A stretch of 64,000 nt of DNA, taken from positions 56,254 to 120,253 of the forward strand of contig NZ_OLKL01000027.1 in NCBI RefSeq assembly GCF_900291015.1. Direction: 5' to 3'. This document shows positions 53,833 through 63,618 of this stretch, piece after piece. Numbering within the stretch: the first letter of the stretch is position 1; each line of letters opens with the position of its first letter. The DNA is from Pseudomonas persica (GTDB taxonomy: Bacteria; Pseudomonadota; Gammaproteobacteria; Pseudomonadales; Pseudomonadaceae). The position numbers and the translations under genes are program-made. The notes under the pieces were generated by a model. It did not search any database and was not told the origin of the DNA. It saw only the letters and a program-made list of their open reading frames with translations.

Positions 53833-53964
53833 GTTTGTTCGCCTCCAGAAGGCGCAGGGGAGCTTGGGTGCGGATACGACATAAGGTTGCCTTTTAAGTT
53901 CCGCAGTGCGCCGCCGTTCGACGAAGTGGCTGCCAGGCCCCTTCAGTACCTGGCAGCCTTCACC

Positions 53965-54420
53965 TCATCGATCATTCTTCGTGGAGTTTTGTACCGCGCC
54001 GCTCAGCCCCTTGGCATTATGATCACCGGGCGTAGTCCCCGAGATAGCGCTAGATTTCGTCAAGCCGCGAGTATCCTTGGATTGGGCAATGCCTGAAGTG
54101 GTCGTTCCATGGCCGCTATCCTGGTTGCGTGAACTTCCATAATGATTGCCGCTCAGACCATGATCGCGCGTAGCCTTGCCGGCATGATCACCCGCGAGGC
54201 CCGCGCCATTGCCATTGCGCCCACCCATGCCGGCGCCATGTCCACCGCCATTGCCGCCGCCGTGACCACCACCATGACCGCCACCGCCACCGCCACCGCC
54301 ACCGCCACCGCCACCGCCTTTGGCATACGCGGAACCCATCGGCGAGATATCGGCAGGTAACAATGCCGTTGCGCCGAATGCCAGAGCACAGGCAAAGACG
54401 GCCACCAGGGTTTTTTTCAT
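53965..54420 (-). CDS. Glycine-rich secreted protein, paralogue 2
   Basis: This is a 151-residue protein with a signal peptide (MKKTLVAVFACALAFGATAL), SPMGSAYAK, a long run of glycines with His (GGGGGGGGGHGGGHGG) and the same tail pattern as paralogue 1 (HAGKATRDHGLSGNHYGSSR), extended by about 30 residues. The Gly run is coded by a GGTGGC repeat (54278-54318) prone to slippage, so length may vary between strains. I chose the ATG at 54420, matching paralogue 1; a GAGG-like site precedes it. Confidence 0.7.
   Translation of the reverse strand: MKKTLVAVFACALAFGATALLPADISPMGSAYAKGGGGGGGGGGGGGGHGGGHGGGNGGGHGAGMGGRNGNGAGLAGDHAGKATRDHGLSGNHYGSSRNQDSGHGTTTSGIAQSKDTRGLTKSSAISGTTPGDHNAKGLSGAVQNSTKNDR
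54278..54318. repeat. Microsatellite-like (CCGCCA)n run inside a glycine-rich gene
   Basis: About seven copies of a CCGCCA unit (GGTGGC on the coding strand) encode consecutive glycines. In-frame gain or loss of units would change the glycine-run length without a frameshift. Confidence 0.8.
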
Positions 54421-54525
54421 GTTTTTTCGCCTCCAACGGCGCAGGTAGAGCTCAGGTGCTTCTAAGACATGTGGCTGCCTTGCAAGTTCTGGTGTCCCGA
54501 CAGAAGAACTGTGCTCCATGCCTGC

Positions 54526-56427
54526 TCAGATCTCGACCTGGGTGCCAAGCTCGATCACTCGGTTCAGCGGCAGCTGGAAGTATTTGAGGTTGCTGTTGGC
54601 ATTCTTCAGCAGGAAGGCAAACAGGTGCTCCCGCCAGCGGGCCATGCCCATCTGCTTGCCTGCAATGACCGTCTCCCGGCTGAGAAAATAGGTGGTGCGC
54701 ATGGGGCCGAACTCCAGGTCCGCATACTGACAGCGGCTTAACGCCAACGGCACGTCGGGCTCCTCCGTGAAGCCGAAATGCAGGCTCACACGGAAGAAAC
54801 CGTCACCAAAGGCTTCGACCTCACAGCGCTTGCTGGCGCTGACCCGCGGTTCATCCGCGAACACGACGGTCAACAGCACCACCTGTTCATGCAGTACCTG
54901 GTTATGCAGCAGGTTATGCAGCAAGGCGTGAGGCACCGCTTCGGGCCTGGCAGACAGGAACACGGCAGTACCGCCCACGCGGTGAGGCGGCTGGGCCCTG
55001 AGGCTGTCAATGAACAACTCCAGCGGCAGCGAACTCTCGTCCAGCCGCTCGACGATCATCCTTCGTCCGCGCTTCCAGGTGGTCATCAGGACGAACAGCG
55101 CCAGGCCCGCAATCACCGGAAATGCACCACCCTCAAGGATTTTCGGCGCATTGGCGGCAAAATACAGGCTGTCGACCAGCAGGAACGCCAGCAGCATCGG
55201 CACTGCCAGCCAGCGTGGAGCTTTCCACAACAACAGCACCACTGCCGAGGCCAGCAGGGTGGTGATCAGCATGGTCCCGGTCACGGCCACACCATAGGCT
55301 GCCGCAAGCGCCCCGGATGACTCGAAGCCGACCACCAGCAACACCACGCCGACCATCAGTGCCCAGTTCACCATGCCAATGTAGATCTGCCCCTGTTCCT
55401 CGCTGGAAGTGTGCTGGATGAACATGCGCGGTACGTATCCCAGCTGGATGGCCTGGCGCGTCAGCGAGAACGCACCGGAGATCACGGCCTGGGACGCGAT
55501 GATGGTGGCCAGCGTGGCCAGCCCGACCATTGGCAACAAGGCCCATTCGGGCGCCAGCAGATAGAACGGGTTGCGCACCGACTGTGGGTCGCCGAGGATC
55601 AACGCGCCCTGGCCGAAGTAGTTCAGTACCAGGCCGGGCAACACCAGCAGGAACCAGGCGCGGGCAATGGGCTTGCGACCAAAGTGCCCCATGTCGGCGT
55701 AGAGCGCTTCGGCGCCGGTCAGTGCCAGCACCACCGCGCCCAGAATCGCCACCCCCATGCCCGGGTGCAGCAGGAAGAACTTCACCGCCCAGAGCGGGTT
55801 GAGCGCCTGTAGCACTTCCGGGCGCTGGACGATGCCGTGCAGGCCCAGCGCCCCCAGCACGATGAACCACAGCACCATGATCGGCCCGAAGAGGATACCG
55901 ATGCGCGCGGTGCCGTGCTTCTGGATCAGGAACAGTGCCACCAGCACCACCAGTGACAGCGGTACGACCCAGTGTTCGATGCCATCGAAGGCCAGTTGCA
56001 GCCCCTCGACGGCCGATAGCACGGAGATCGCCGGCGTGATCATGCTGTCGCCGTAGAACAGTGCAGCGCCGAACAAGCCGAGCAGCACCAACACCTTGCC
56101 CAGCCGCTGGTAGGGCGCCGCCGCCCGATGTGCCAAGGCGGTCAGGGCCATGATGCCGCCCTCGCCCTGGTTGTCGGCACGCAGGATGAACAGTACGTAC
56201 TTCAGTGACACCACCCAGAGCAACGACCAGAACACCAGTGACAGCACACCGAGTACACCGGTGGTGTTGGCCTGCACGCCGTAGTGCCCGGCGAACACCT
56301 CCTTGAGGGTGTACAGCGGGCTGGTGCCGATGTCGCCATACACCACGCCGACGGCGGCGACGAGCATGCCGATGGGGTTGGACTTGCCGGGAAGGGATTG
56401 ATTTGTGATGACGGCGGACTGGCTCAC
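54526..56427 (-). CDS. kup: Low-affinity K+ uptake transporter Kup
   Basis: This 633-residue protein, from a GTG start at 56427, has twelve membrane segments and a C-terminal cytoplasmic domain. The start [55 protein letters not shown] and [20 protein letters not shown] are Kup hallmarks. It imports K+ with H+. It is monocistronic and co-directional with the glycine-rich genes downstream, but 106 bases away. Confidence 0.95.
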   Translation of the reverse strand: MSQSAVITNQSLPGKSNPIGMLVAAVGVVYGDIGTSPLYTLKEVFAGHYGVQANTTGVLGVLSLVFWSLLWVVSLKYVLFILRADNQGEGGIMALTALAHRAAAPYQRLGKVLVLLGLFGAALFYGDSMITPAISVLSAVEGLQLAFDGIEHWVVPLSLVVLVALFLIQKHGTARIGILFGPIMVLWFIVLGALGLHGIVQRPEVLQALNPLWAVKFFLLHPGMGVAILGAVVLALTGAEALYADMGHFGRKPIARAWFLLVLPGLVLNYFGQGALILGDPQSVRNPFYLLAPEWALLPMVGLATLATIIASQAVISGAFSLTRQAIQLGYVPRMFIQHTSSEEQGQIYIGMVNWALMVGVVLLVVGFESSGALAAAYGVAVTGTMLITTLLASAVVLLLWKAPRWLAVPMLLAFLLVDSLYFAANAPKILEGGAFPVIAGLALFVLMTTWKRGRRMIVERLDESSLPLELFIDSLRAQPPHRVGGTAVFLSARPEAVPHALLHNLLHNQVLHEQVVLLTVVFADEPRVSASKRCEVEAFGDGFFRVSLHFGFTEEPDVPLALSRCQYADLEFGPMRTTYFLSRETVIAGKQMGMARWREHLFAFLLKNANSNLKYFQLPLNRVIELGTQVEI

Positions 56428-56631
56428 GAAGGGCTTCTCTGGACTGGCGGGTAGAAATGCATGCCATCCCTGGGCATCGCGCGCCCAGTATTCCTTCTGG
56501 TTGTCGGCTCAGTCGTAAAAAGAGTGTAAAAAATCAGCATGCGCCATGCCCGGGCGCGTGAGTCGCAGCTGTGAGTGCGAACCCGACAAGTACCAGGTCA
56601 GCATCTCTATGACATTCGCCCCACGTATTGT

Positions 56632-57546
56632 TCATTCGGATGCAAACGACGGTCGTTCCGCGAACCATGCCACCGCCAACTCCTTGAACGCCTCAGCCGA
56701 AGGCGTCAGCGGATAGCGCTGATCATGCGCCAGGACGATGCTATGCGTTGGCAATTTCTCCTGAGTCGGCCGACATACCAGCGCTTGGCCATCATAACTG
56801 CGGTCGCCAAATGGCCGGGTATAAATCAGTGCCACTCCAAACCCATTGGCGACGAGGCTACGCTGCAACTCGAATGTACGCACACGGTGCACAATGGCGG
56901 GTGCAAGATCGTAAAAGCTGAACAGATCCAGCACATGCTGCCAACTGTGGGCCTGATCGGTGACGACCAAGGTGTATTCCGATAGCGCTTTGAGACTGAC
57001 GCGCGGCTCTTTGGCCAACGGGTGATTGGCCGCCAGCAGTACCTGAGCGGTCAGCTGGCACAGCTGAGTGCATTGAGTGTTCGGCGGTAAACCCAGATCG
57101 TAAGTGATCGCCAACTCTATAGCCCCCTCACTCAGGCGCTTGCCAACATAATCGAAGCTGCCATCGCGCATATCGACAGTGACCCTTGGGCAGGACTCCT
57201 GCATCCGTCGCACGATTTGAGGCAGACAATAGGGCGCCAGATCTTCAAAACATCCGACCACCAACTCTCCGACACACTCTCCTGCATTGGCATTGATCTC
57301 GGCAAAGGTCCGAGCCTCTGCCAGCACGCGACGGGCCTGGACCATGACGGTACGACCGAATGGGGTCAGCGATATGCCCAGGCCACGTTGGCGTATGAAA
57401 ATCGATTGACCCAGCACCTCCTCCAATTCGGTGATGGCCGCCGAGATGGAGGGTTGTGAAACATGAAGTTCCATGGCGGCAGTCGTCAGGTTTCCGTGCT
57501 TGGCCGCTGCGAGTGCATAGCGAAGTTGCCGCAGTGTGAACTTCAT
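56632..57546 (-). CDS. LysR family regulator, divergent from the betaine-type ABC/lyase cluster
   Basis: This is a 304-residue protein. The HTH is LRYALAAAKHGNLTTAAMEL with VSQPSISAAITELEEVLGQS, then a substrate domain (GELVVGCFEDLAPYCLPQIV, HSWQHVLDLFSFYDLAPAIV). It is divergent from the binding-protein gene, with 164 bases between, and is the natural candidate regulator of the transporter-lyase genes. The ligand is probably the transported substrate or its product. Confidence 0.92.
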   Translation of the reverse strand: MKFTLRQLRYALAAAKHGNLTTAAMELHVSQPSISAAITELEEVLGQSIFIRQRGLGISLTPFGRTVMVQARRVLAEARTFAEINANAGECVGELVVGCFEDLAPYCLPQIVRRMQESCPRVTVDMRDGSFDYVGKRLSEGAIELAITYDLGLPPNTQCTQLCQLTAQVLLAANHPLAKEPRVSLKALSEYTLVVTDQAHSWQHVLDLFSFYDLAPAIVHRVRTFELQRSLVANGFGVALIYTRPFGDRSYDGQALVCRPTQEKLPTHSIVLAHDQRYPLTPSAEAFKELAVAWFAERPSFASE

Positions 57547-57710
57547 AGGTTTTTCCTTTGTGATGCATCAGGACATATTATTTTATCCTTTGTTGAGGTT
57601 GTGAAATATTTCTTCTGCTTGTGGCATGGCTCGTCAGCCAGCCTGGCGACCCTCTTCGGGCCGGATGCCCTCGACTACTGCAATCAACGTTCTTGTTTGG
57701 GAGCGTCACA
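57547..57710. promoter_or_regulatory. Divergent control region of the ABC/lyase cluster
   Basis: The region is AT-rich from 57550 to 57615. ATATT (57575-57579) and AATAT (57605-57609) form a weak inverted repeat 25 bases apart, and several T-N11-A patterns typical of LysR boxes are present. GGGAGCG is the ribosome site of the binding-protein gene. No sharper site could be named by eye. Confidence 0.35.
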
Positions 57711-58679
57711 ATGAAAATTACAAAGGCTCTGCTGACCACGACACTTTCTTTCGGCCTGCTGACGTCCGCTGGCGTCAGCCAGGCGGCCGGTTGGTGCGAA
57801 TCCGGCAAACCGGTGAAATTCGCCGGTTTGAATTGGGAAAGCGGGATGCTGCTCACTGACCTGATGCAGTTCGTGCTGAAAAATGGTTATGGCTGTGATA
57901 CCGATAGCCTGCCGGGTAACTCCATCTCCATGGAAAACGCCCTGAGCAGCAACGATATTCAGGTGTTTGCCGAAGAGTGGGTGGGGCGCAGCGAGGTCTG
58001 GAACAAGGCTGCGGCTGCCGGCAAGGTTGTCGGCGTCGGCTCGCCGGTCGTTGGCGCGGTCGAAGGCTGGTATGTGCCACGTTATGTGATCGAAGGCGAC
58101 GCCAAACGCCAACTCGAAGCCAAGGCACCGAACCTCAAGAGCATCGCCGATCTGGGGCAATACGCCCAGGTATTCAAGGACCCGGAAGAACCGGACAAGG
58201 GGCGCTTCTACAATTGCCCGGCCGGCTGGACCTGCGAGCTGGACAACAGCGAGATGCTCAAGCGCTACGGCCTGGAAAGCACCTACACCAACTTCCGCCC
58301 GGGCACCGGCCCGGCCCTGGATGCCGCCGTACTATCGAGCTACAAGCGTGGCGAGCCGATCCTGTTCTACTACTGGTCGCCGACGCCGCTAATGGGCCAG
58401 GTCGACCTGGTCAAGCTGGACGAGAAACCCGGCGTGGATAAATCCCTGACCATCAAAGTGGGGCTGTCGAAGGCCTTCCACGAGCAGGCGCCGGAACTGG
58501 TGGCGGTGCTGGAAAAGGTCAATCTGCCGATCGATCTGCTGAACCAGAACCTGGGGCGCATGGCCAAAGATCGCATCGAGTCGCCGGAGCTGGCCAAGTT
58601 GTTCCTCAAGGAGCACCCTGAAGTCTGGCACAGCTGGGTCAGTGAGGACGCAGCCAAAAAGGTAGACGCGGCACTCTGA
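57711..58679 (+). CDS. Periplasmic substrate-binding protein, glycine-betaine/histidine (OpuAC/HutX) type
   Basis: This is a 322-residue protein with a signal peptide (LLTTTLSFGLLTSAGVSQAA) and the OpuAC-type fold: VKFAGLNWESGMLLTDLMQF, FAEEWVGRSEVWNKA, EGWYVPRYV and DAAVLSSYKRGEPILFYYWS. These proteins bind quaternary ammonium compounds or histidine through Trp/Tyr cages, and many aromatic residues are present. It is the first gene of the permease-ATPase-lyase unit. The associated lyase suggests a betaine ligand such as ergothioneine or hercynine. Confidence 0.9.
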   Translation: MKITKALLTTTLSFGLLTSAGVSQAAGWCESGKPVKFAGLNWESGMLLTDLMQFVLKNGYGCDTDSLPGNSISMENALSSNDIQVFAEEWVGRSEVWNKAAAAGKVVGVGSPVVGAVEGWYVPRYVIEGDAKRQLEAKAPNLKSIADLGQYAQVFKDPEEPDKGRFYNCPAGWTCELDNSEMLKRYGLESTYTNFRPGTGPALDAAVLSSYKRGEPILFYYWSPTPLMGQVDLVKLDEKPGVDKSLTIKVGLSKAFHEQAPELVAVLEKVNLPIDLLNQNLGRMAKDRIESPELAKLFLKEHPEVWHSWVSEDAAKKVDAAL

Positions 58680-58754
58680 GCGTATGGGCTCGTCCGGCTC
58701 CTGGCGGTCAAGTTGCACGACAGTCCGCTTCATACACTTGCTCGAGAGAATTCC

Positions 58755-59606
58755 ATGTTTCCCAAAAACTTCACGTTTTCCATCGCCGACTGGGTCAATG
58801 GCTGGGTCGATGCGCTGGTAACCAACTACGGTGACGTGTTCCGGCACATCTCCGACACCCTGTTGTGGGCCATCGTCAACCTCGAAGGCCTGCTGCGCGC
58901 AACACCCTGGTGGCTGATGCTGGCCATCGTCGCTGCGATTGCCTGGCATGCCACCCGTAAAATCGTGCCCACTGCCGTGATCGTCGGCTTGCTCTTCCTG
59001 GTCGGTGCGGTCGGTCTGTGGGACAAGCTGATGCAGACCCTGGCGCTGATGCTGGTAGCAACGCTGATATCGGTCCTGGTCGGCATTCCGCTGGGTATCC
59101 TGTCGGCGCGCAACGATCGCCTGCGGGCGGTGTTGATGCCGCTGCTCGACATCATGCAAACCATGCCTAGCTTCGTGTACCTGATACCGGTACTGATGCT
59201 GTTCGGCCTGGGCAAGGTGCCGGCGATCTTTGCCACCGTCATCTATGCCGCCCCGCCGCTGATTCGCCTGACCGACCTGGGCATTCGCCAGGTGGATGGC
59301 GAAGTCATGGAGGCGATCAATGCTTTCGGTGCCAATCGCATGCAACAACTGTTCGGTGTGCAGCTGCCACTGGCGTTGCCGAGCATCATGGCTGGTATCA
59401 ACCAGACCACCATGATGGCCCTGTCGATGGTGGTCATCGCGTCGATGATCGGTGCCCGTGGCTTGGGTGAAGACGTCCTGGTCGGCATCCAGACCCTGAA
59501 TGTGGGCCGCGGCCTCGAAGCGGGCCTGGCCATAGTGATTCTGGCGGTTGTGATCGACCGCATTACCCAGGCCTATGGCCGGCCACGGCATGGGGTGGGC
59601 AAATGA
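58755..59606 (+). CDS. ABC permease, betaine/histidine (ProW/HutW) type
   Basis: This is a 283-residue inner-membrane protein with about six to seven segments ([34 protein letters not shown]). The conserved loop that contacts the ATPase is [20 protein letters not shown] with [20 protein letters not shown] following, as in ProW. I chose the ATG at 58755. It lies 75 bases after the binding-protein gene and overlaps the ATPase gene by four bases (ATGA). Confidence 0.92.
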   Translation: MFPKNFTFSIADWVNGWVDALVTNYGDVFRHISDTLLWAIVNLEGLLRATPWWLMLAIVAAIAWHATRKIVPTAVIVGLLFLVGAVGLWDKLMQTLALMLVATLISVLVGIPLGILSARNDRLRAVLMPLLDIMQTMPSFVYLIPVLMLFGLGKVPAIFATVIYAAPPLIRLTDLGIRQVDGEVMEAINAFGANRMQQLFGVQLPLALPSIMAGINQTTMMALSMVVIASMIGARGLGEDVLVGIQTLNVGRGLEAGLAIVILAVVIDRITQAYGRPRHGVGK

Positions 59607-60436
59607 GCGCCAAGCAGACGATGAACAAGATCGAAGTCAAAAATGTCTTCAAGATATTCGGTGCGCGCGCCGACGATGCCCTGAAACTGATCCGCCAGAA
59701 AAAAACCAAAGATCAGGTCCTGGCCGAAACCGGCTGCGTGGTCGGGGTCAACGATCTCTCGTTGTCCATCGGCAGCGGTGAGATCTTCGTGATCATGGGC
59801 CTGTCGGGCTCGGGCAAGTCGACCCTGGTGCGTCACTTCAACCGCCTGATCGACCCGACCAGCGGCGAGATCCTGGTCGATGGCGAGGACATTCTGCAAT
59901 ACGACATGCAAGCCCTGCGCGAATTTCGCCGGCACAAGATCAGCATGGTGTTCCAGAGCTTCGGCCTGTTGCCGCACCGCACCGTGCTGGACAACGTCGC
60001 TTACGGCCTGAAAGTCCGTGGCGAGAGCAAGGCCATGTGCACCGAGCGTGCCCTGCACTGGATCAACACCGTAGGTCTCAAGGGTTACGAAAAATCGTAC
60101 CCGCACCAGTTGTCGGGCGGCATGCGTCAGCGCGTCGGCCTGGCCCGTGCGTTGGCTGCCGACACCGACATCATCCTGATGGACGAAGCCTTCAGTGCGC
60201 TCGACCCGCTAATTCGCGCCGAAATGCAGGACCAGTTGCTGGAACTGCAAAAGACCCTGCACAAGACCATCGTCTTCATCACTCACGATCTGGACGAAGC
60301 GGTGCGTATCGGCAACCGAATTGCCATTCTCAAGGATGGTCGCCTGATCCAGGTCGGCACGCCGAAAGAAATCCTCTACCAGCCTGCGGACGAATACGTA
60401 GATCGTTTCGTGCAGCGCCGCGTAGCTTCGCTTTAA
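59603..60436 (+). CDS. ABC ATPase, betaine/histidine (ProV/HutV) type
   Basis: This is a 277-residue protein with Walker [20 protein letters not shown], signature [16 protein letters not shown], Walker [17 protein letters not shown] and the His in [13 protein letters not shown]. It carries the [20 protein letters not shown] insertion typical of the ProV/HutV group, but ends at [10 protein letters not shown] without the C-terminal CBS pair of osmotic ProV. It is therefore more like HutV, a catabolic rather than an osmotic system. The lyase gene starts 12 bases later. Confidence 0.93.
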   Translation: MSAKQTMNKIEVKNVFKIFGARADDALKLIRQKKTKDQVLAETGCVVGVNDLSLSIGSGEIFVIMGLSGSGKSTLVRHFNRLIDPTSGEILVDGEDILQYDMQALREFRRHKISMVFQSFGLLPHRTVLDNVAYGLKVRGESKAMCTERALHWINTVGLKGYEKSYPHQLSGGMRQRVGLARALAADTDIILMDEAFSALDPLIRAEMQDQLLELQKTLHKTIVFITHDLDEAVRIGNRIAILKDGRLIQVGTPKEILYQPADEYVDRFVQRRVASL

Positions 60437-60448
60437 GGAACCGGGTAT

Positions 60449-61972
60449 ATGTCGTTTGCCGAAAAAATCATCATCGCCGAGGCGCCAGTTCGCTGGCAGG
60501 ACGTGGTGGCTGTGGCCCGGCATGGGGCGAAGCTTGAGCTGGCCCCCTCGGCCTGGGCGCGGATCGAGAACGCCCAGGCGATTGTCCAGCGCATCGTTTC
60601 CAGCGGTGAGCGCGCCTATGGCGTCAACACCGGGCTTGGCGCCTTGTGCAATGTCTCGTTGCAGGACGAACAACTCAGCCAGCTGTCGCACAACACTCTG
60701 CTCAGCCATGCCTGTGGCGTGGGTACAGCGCTGTCAGACGAGCAGACCCGGGCGATAATGTGCGCGGCGATCATCAATTTCTGCCAGGGCCGTTCCGGCC
60801 TTCAGCGCAAGGTGGTCGAGGCGCTGCTGACCTTGCTCAACCAGCACATCACCCCGCAGGTCCCGAAACAGGGGTCGGTGGGGTATCTGACCCACATGGC
60901 ACATATCAGCATCAGCTTGCTGGGCGTCGGCCAGGTCAGCTATCGCGGCCAGATCATGCCGGCGCAGCAAGCCTTGGCCGAGGTCGGCCTGGCGCCGGTC
61001 AAACTGGGTGCCAAGGATGGTCTGTGCCTGGTCAACGGTACCCCTTGCATGACCGGTCTGAGCTGCCTGTCCCTGGACGACGCCACTCGGTTGAGCCAAT
61101 GGGCGGACGTTGTCGGCGCCATGAGCTTCGAGGCCCTGCGCGGCCAACTCGATGCCTTCGACGCAGAAATCATCGCGATGAAACCGCACCCCGGCATGCA
61201 GCGCGTGGGCAGTAACTTGCGGCGCCTGCTCGACGGCAGCGAAATCATTGCCAGCAGCCATGGCATTCGCACCCAGGACGCCTTGAGCATTCGCTCTATT
61301 CCGCAGGTGCATGGCGCTGCGCGCGATCAGTTGGAACACGCTGCGCGGCAGATCGAAACCGAACTCAATTCCACGACCGACAACCCGATGTTGCTGGGTA
61401 CACCCGAGTCGTATCGGGTGGTTTCCCAGGCGAATCCGCACGGCCAGTCCGTGGCCATGGCGGCCGACTTGCTGGCAATCGCGGTGGCCGAGATCGGGGC
61501 GATTGCCGAGCGTCGTCTCGATCGCCTGATCAACCCGTTGGTCAGCGGTTTGCCGGCCTTCCTGGTCAGTCAACCGGGGGTGAATTCGGGCATGATGATT
61601 GTCCAGTACGTGGCCGCTTCACTGTGTGCAGAAAACCGTCAGCTGGCGCAACCGGCAGTCATCGACAACTACGTCACCTCCGGCCTGCAGGAGGATCATC
61701 TGAGCATGGGCACCAATGCCGGGTTGAAGCTGCACCGCGCCCTGGAGAACTGTACGCAGATCCTCGCCATCGAATACCTGTTGGCGGCCCAGGCATTCGA
61801 GTTCCTCAAGGAGCAGCGCTTTGGCGCAGGTACCAACGTTGCCTGGCGGTTGTTGCGCGAACGGGTCCCGGCCTATGCCCAGGACCGTTGGCTGGCCCCG
61901 GATATCGCCAGCAGTGCATCGATCCTGAAGGATCCCGGCCTGCTTGGCGCTGCATTCCCCGAGCTGCTCTGA
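60449..61972 (+). CDS. Histidine ammonia-lyase family enzyme lacking the MIO triad, putative trimethylamine-eliminating lyase
   Basis: This 507-residue protein has the HAL/PAL fold: AYGVNTGLGALCNV (Tyr region), LLSHACGVG, VNGTPCMTG, VAMAADLLAIAVAEIGAIAE, FLVSQPGVNSGMMI and QEDHLSM are conserved. The MIO-forming Ala-Ser-Gly of [15 protein letters not shown] is exactly absent: the protein reads KQGSVGYLTHMAHISISLLG. The Tyr of PYSLR is also replaced (TQDALSIRS). It cannot be an ordinary MIO enzyme. I recall ergothionase as a HAL relative that works without MIO and eliminates trimethylamine. Encoded 12 bases after a betaine-type ABC importer, this enzyme probably splits a trimethylated histidine-like betaine. 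Confidence 0.85.
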   Translation: MSFAEKIIIAEAPVRWQDVVAVARHGAKLELAPSAWARIENAQAIVQRIVSSGERAYGVNTGLGALCNVSLQDEQLSQLSHNTLLSHACGVGTALSDEQTRAIMCAAIINFCQGRSGLQRKVVEALLTLLNQHITPQVPKQGSVGYLTHMAHISISLLGVGQVSYRGQIMPAQQALAEVGLAPVKLGAKDGLCLVNGTPCMTGLSCLSLDDATRLSQWADVVGAMSFEALRGQLDAFDAEIIAMKPHPGMQRVGSNLRRLLDGSEIIASSHGIRTQDALSIRSIPQVHGAARDQLEHAARQIETELNSTTDNPMLLGTPESYRVVSQANPHGQSVAMAADLLAIAVAEIGAIAERRLDRLINPLVSGLPAFLVSQPGVNSGMMIVQYVAASLCAENRQLAQPAVIDNYVTSGLQEDHLSMGTNAGLKLHRALENCTQILAIEYLLAAQAFEFLKEQRFGAGTNVAWRLLRERVPAYAQDRWLAPDIASSASILKDPGLLGAAFPELL

Positions 61973-62064
61973 AAGATGCAAGCGCCTGGCGAACTCAGGG
62001 CTTCTTTCAGGAAAACACACGCTATGGGTGCACCCTCACGCTGCCGTTGAATCGAAGAAACTCG

Positions 62065-62163
62065 ATGAAACTGTTTGTGAGTGAGGGGGCTCATATCCGT
62101 ACCGGCAACGACTACGATGTCGCTGGCATTGTCTGGCAGTATCGCTACGGCGGTGGCATTTGA
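62065..62163 (+). pseudogene. Possible C-terminal remnant of an outer-membrane beta-barrel protein
   Basis: A 32-residue ORF ends AHIRTGNDYDVAGIVWQYRY with GGGI and a stop. GNDYD followed by WQYRY resembles the last strand of phenol-degradation (MetA-type) barrel proteins. The region 61973-62196 otherwise has no gene. The support is slight. Confidence 0.25.
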
Positions 62164-62196
62164 TACCTGGCGCCAGGCAATACCAAGGGCGAGTGG

Positions 62197-63423
62197 TCAG
62201 CCAGGTTGTGCCGCCAGGCTGTTGCTGACGTTACGCCCCAGCACCAGCACCGTAGCGAAACCGCAGCCCACCAGAGCCGTGGCCAGGCTCAACAGCACCG
62301 AGCTGCCCAGCTGGTCGACGATCCGCCCGCCGAAGAACGAACCCAGCGCAATGATCACCTGGAACATGGCAACGAACAGCGGCATGCCGCGTTCGACATC
62401 CTTGGGCGCGACGACAAACATCCAGATGCTGGCACAGGCCGGGAACGCGCCGAAGGCGAAGCCCCAGAGCCCGATCAGCATCGCGGCACCGGTCATGCCG
62501 GTGGCGAAGTGGGGGAACAGGGCGGTGCTGGTGCCGATCATCAGTGCTACCAGCAGCAGGGTGTGACGTACGCTGCGGTTGGCGGCGAAACCGGCGAAGA
62601 TATTGCCGAATACCCCGGCCACACCATAGAGCAGCAGCAATGAGCCAATGGTCGGCCCATCGAAACCGGAGCTTTGCTTGAAGAAGGGGGCGACATAGGT
62701 GTACGCGGCAAAGTGCGCCAGGCCAATCAGCAATACGGCGATCAGGCCAACCCGCGCTTGTGGGTTGATGAACAGGGCCGGCAGGTCGCTGATGCGGATG
62801 GCCTTGTCCGGGTTGAGCCGCGGTAGCAGCAGGACCTGCGCCAGCAGCACCGGTACACCCAGTAGCGCGGTTACCAGGAAGGTCATGCGCCAGCCCATCA
62901 GACCGCTCAGCCAGGTGCCTACCGGTACGCCCAGCACGGTAGCCAAGGTCACACCGACCATGATGATCGAGGTGGCCTGGGCAACGCCCACGCCCTTGGG
63001 CGCCAGACGGCCGCTGAGGGCAATGGCGGTCGCCCAGAAACCGCCGATACTGACGCCCAGCAGCACACGGCCGAACAGCAGCAAGCCGAAATCGCTGGCG
63101 TAGGCCACCACCGCGTTGGCGATGATCATGATCAGCGTCAGGCCGATCAGCAGGTAGCGACGGTCCAGGGCGCCAATGCCCACCGACAGCAATGGGGCGG
63201 CTAGGGCGGCCATGATGCCGGGCAGGGTAACCATCAGGCCGGCCTGGCCTGCACTGATGCCGAGGTCGCTGGCGACATCGTTGAGTACGCCCACCGGCAG
63301 AAACTCGCTGGTGACCAGGGCGAAGGCGCCGACGGCGACCGAGAGAATCGCCAGCCACTGCTGGCTGACGCTCTGTTGATCATGTTCGGGGAGGCCGCGA
63401 GGAGCCTGGTTGGCACTTGGCAT
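62197..63423 (-). CDS. MFS transporter, DHA1 family (NepI/YdhP-like)
   Basis: This is a 408-residue protein with twelve membrane segments. LSVAVGAFALVTSEFLPVGV, RVLLGVSIGGFWATAIALSG and ALGSFFGGRIVDQLGSSVLL place it with the SotB/NepI-type exporters. It is convergent with the lyase gene. The ATG at 63423 is used, since an ORF extension upstream crosses the repeat region. It may export a product of the preceding pathway or be unrelated. Confidence 0.88.
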   Translation of the reverse strand: MPSANQAPRGLPEHDQQSVSQQWLAILSVAVGAFALVTSEFLPVGVLNDVASDLGISAGQAGLMVTLPGIMAALAAPLLSVGIGALDRRYLLIGLTLIMIIANAVVAYASDFGLLLFGRVLLGVSIGGFWATAIALSGRLAPKGVGVAQATSIIMVGVTLATVLGVPVGTWLSGLMGWRMTFLVTALLGVPVLLAQVLLLPRLNPDKAIRISDLPALFINPQARVGLIAVLLIGLAHFAAYTYVAPFFKQSSGFDGPTIGSLLLLYGVAGVFGNIFAGFAANRSVRHTLLLVALMIGTSTALFPHFATGMTGAAMLIGLWGFAFGAFPACASIWMFVVAPKDVERGMPLFVAMFQVIIALGSFFGGRIVDQLGSSVLLSLATALVGCGFATVLVLGRNVSNSLAAQPG

Positions 63424-63618
63424 GGTATTGGATTCCAAGAGAGGGATGTCGCCTGAGGCAGGCGCAGGAGCGGGGGAAATTTGCTGGCGATTATAGGGGG
63501 CGGTTTTGCCAGGCCAACAGGCGGGTCGCTTGATAGTAATCATCAGCGCAATCGATGAAACACCTTGCGCAGAGCACCCGCTGTTGGCCGGGGAGTAATG
63601 CTGCAGGTTCCGCAAGCA

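Noticed and set aside
57711..60436. Osmoprotectant (ProU) transporter
   Set aside because: The ATPase lacks the C-terminal CBS domains, and the genes are joined to a lyase and a LysR regulator, so a catabolic importer fits better, though osmotic uptake is not formally excluded.
60449..61972. Ordinary histidine ammonia-lyase HutH
   Set aside because: The Ala-Ser-Gly needed for the MIO cofactor is absent and the catalytic Tyr is changed, so the standard reaction is not expected.
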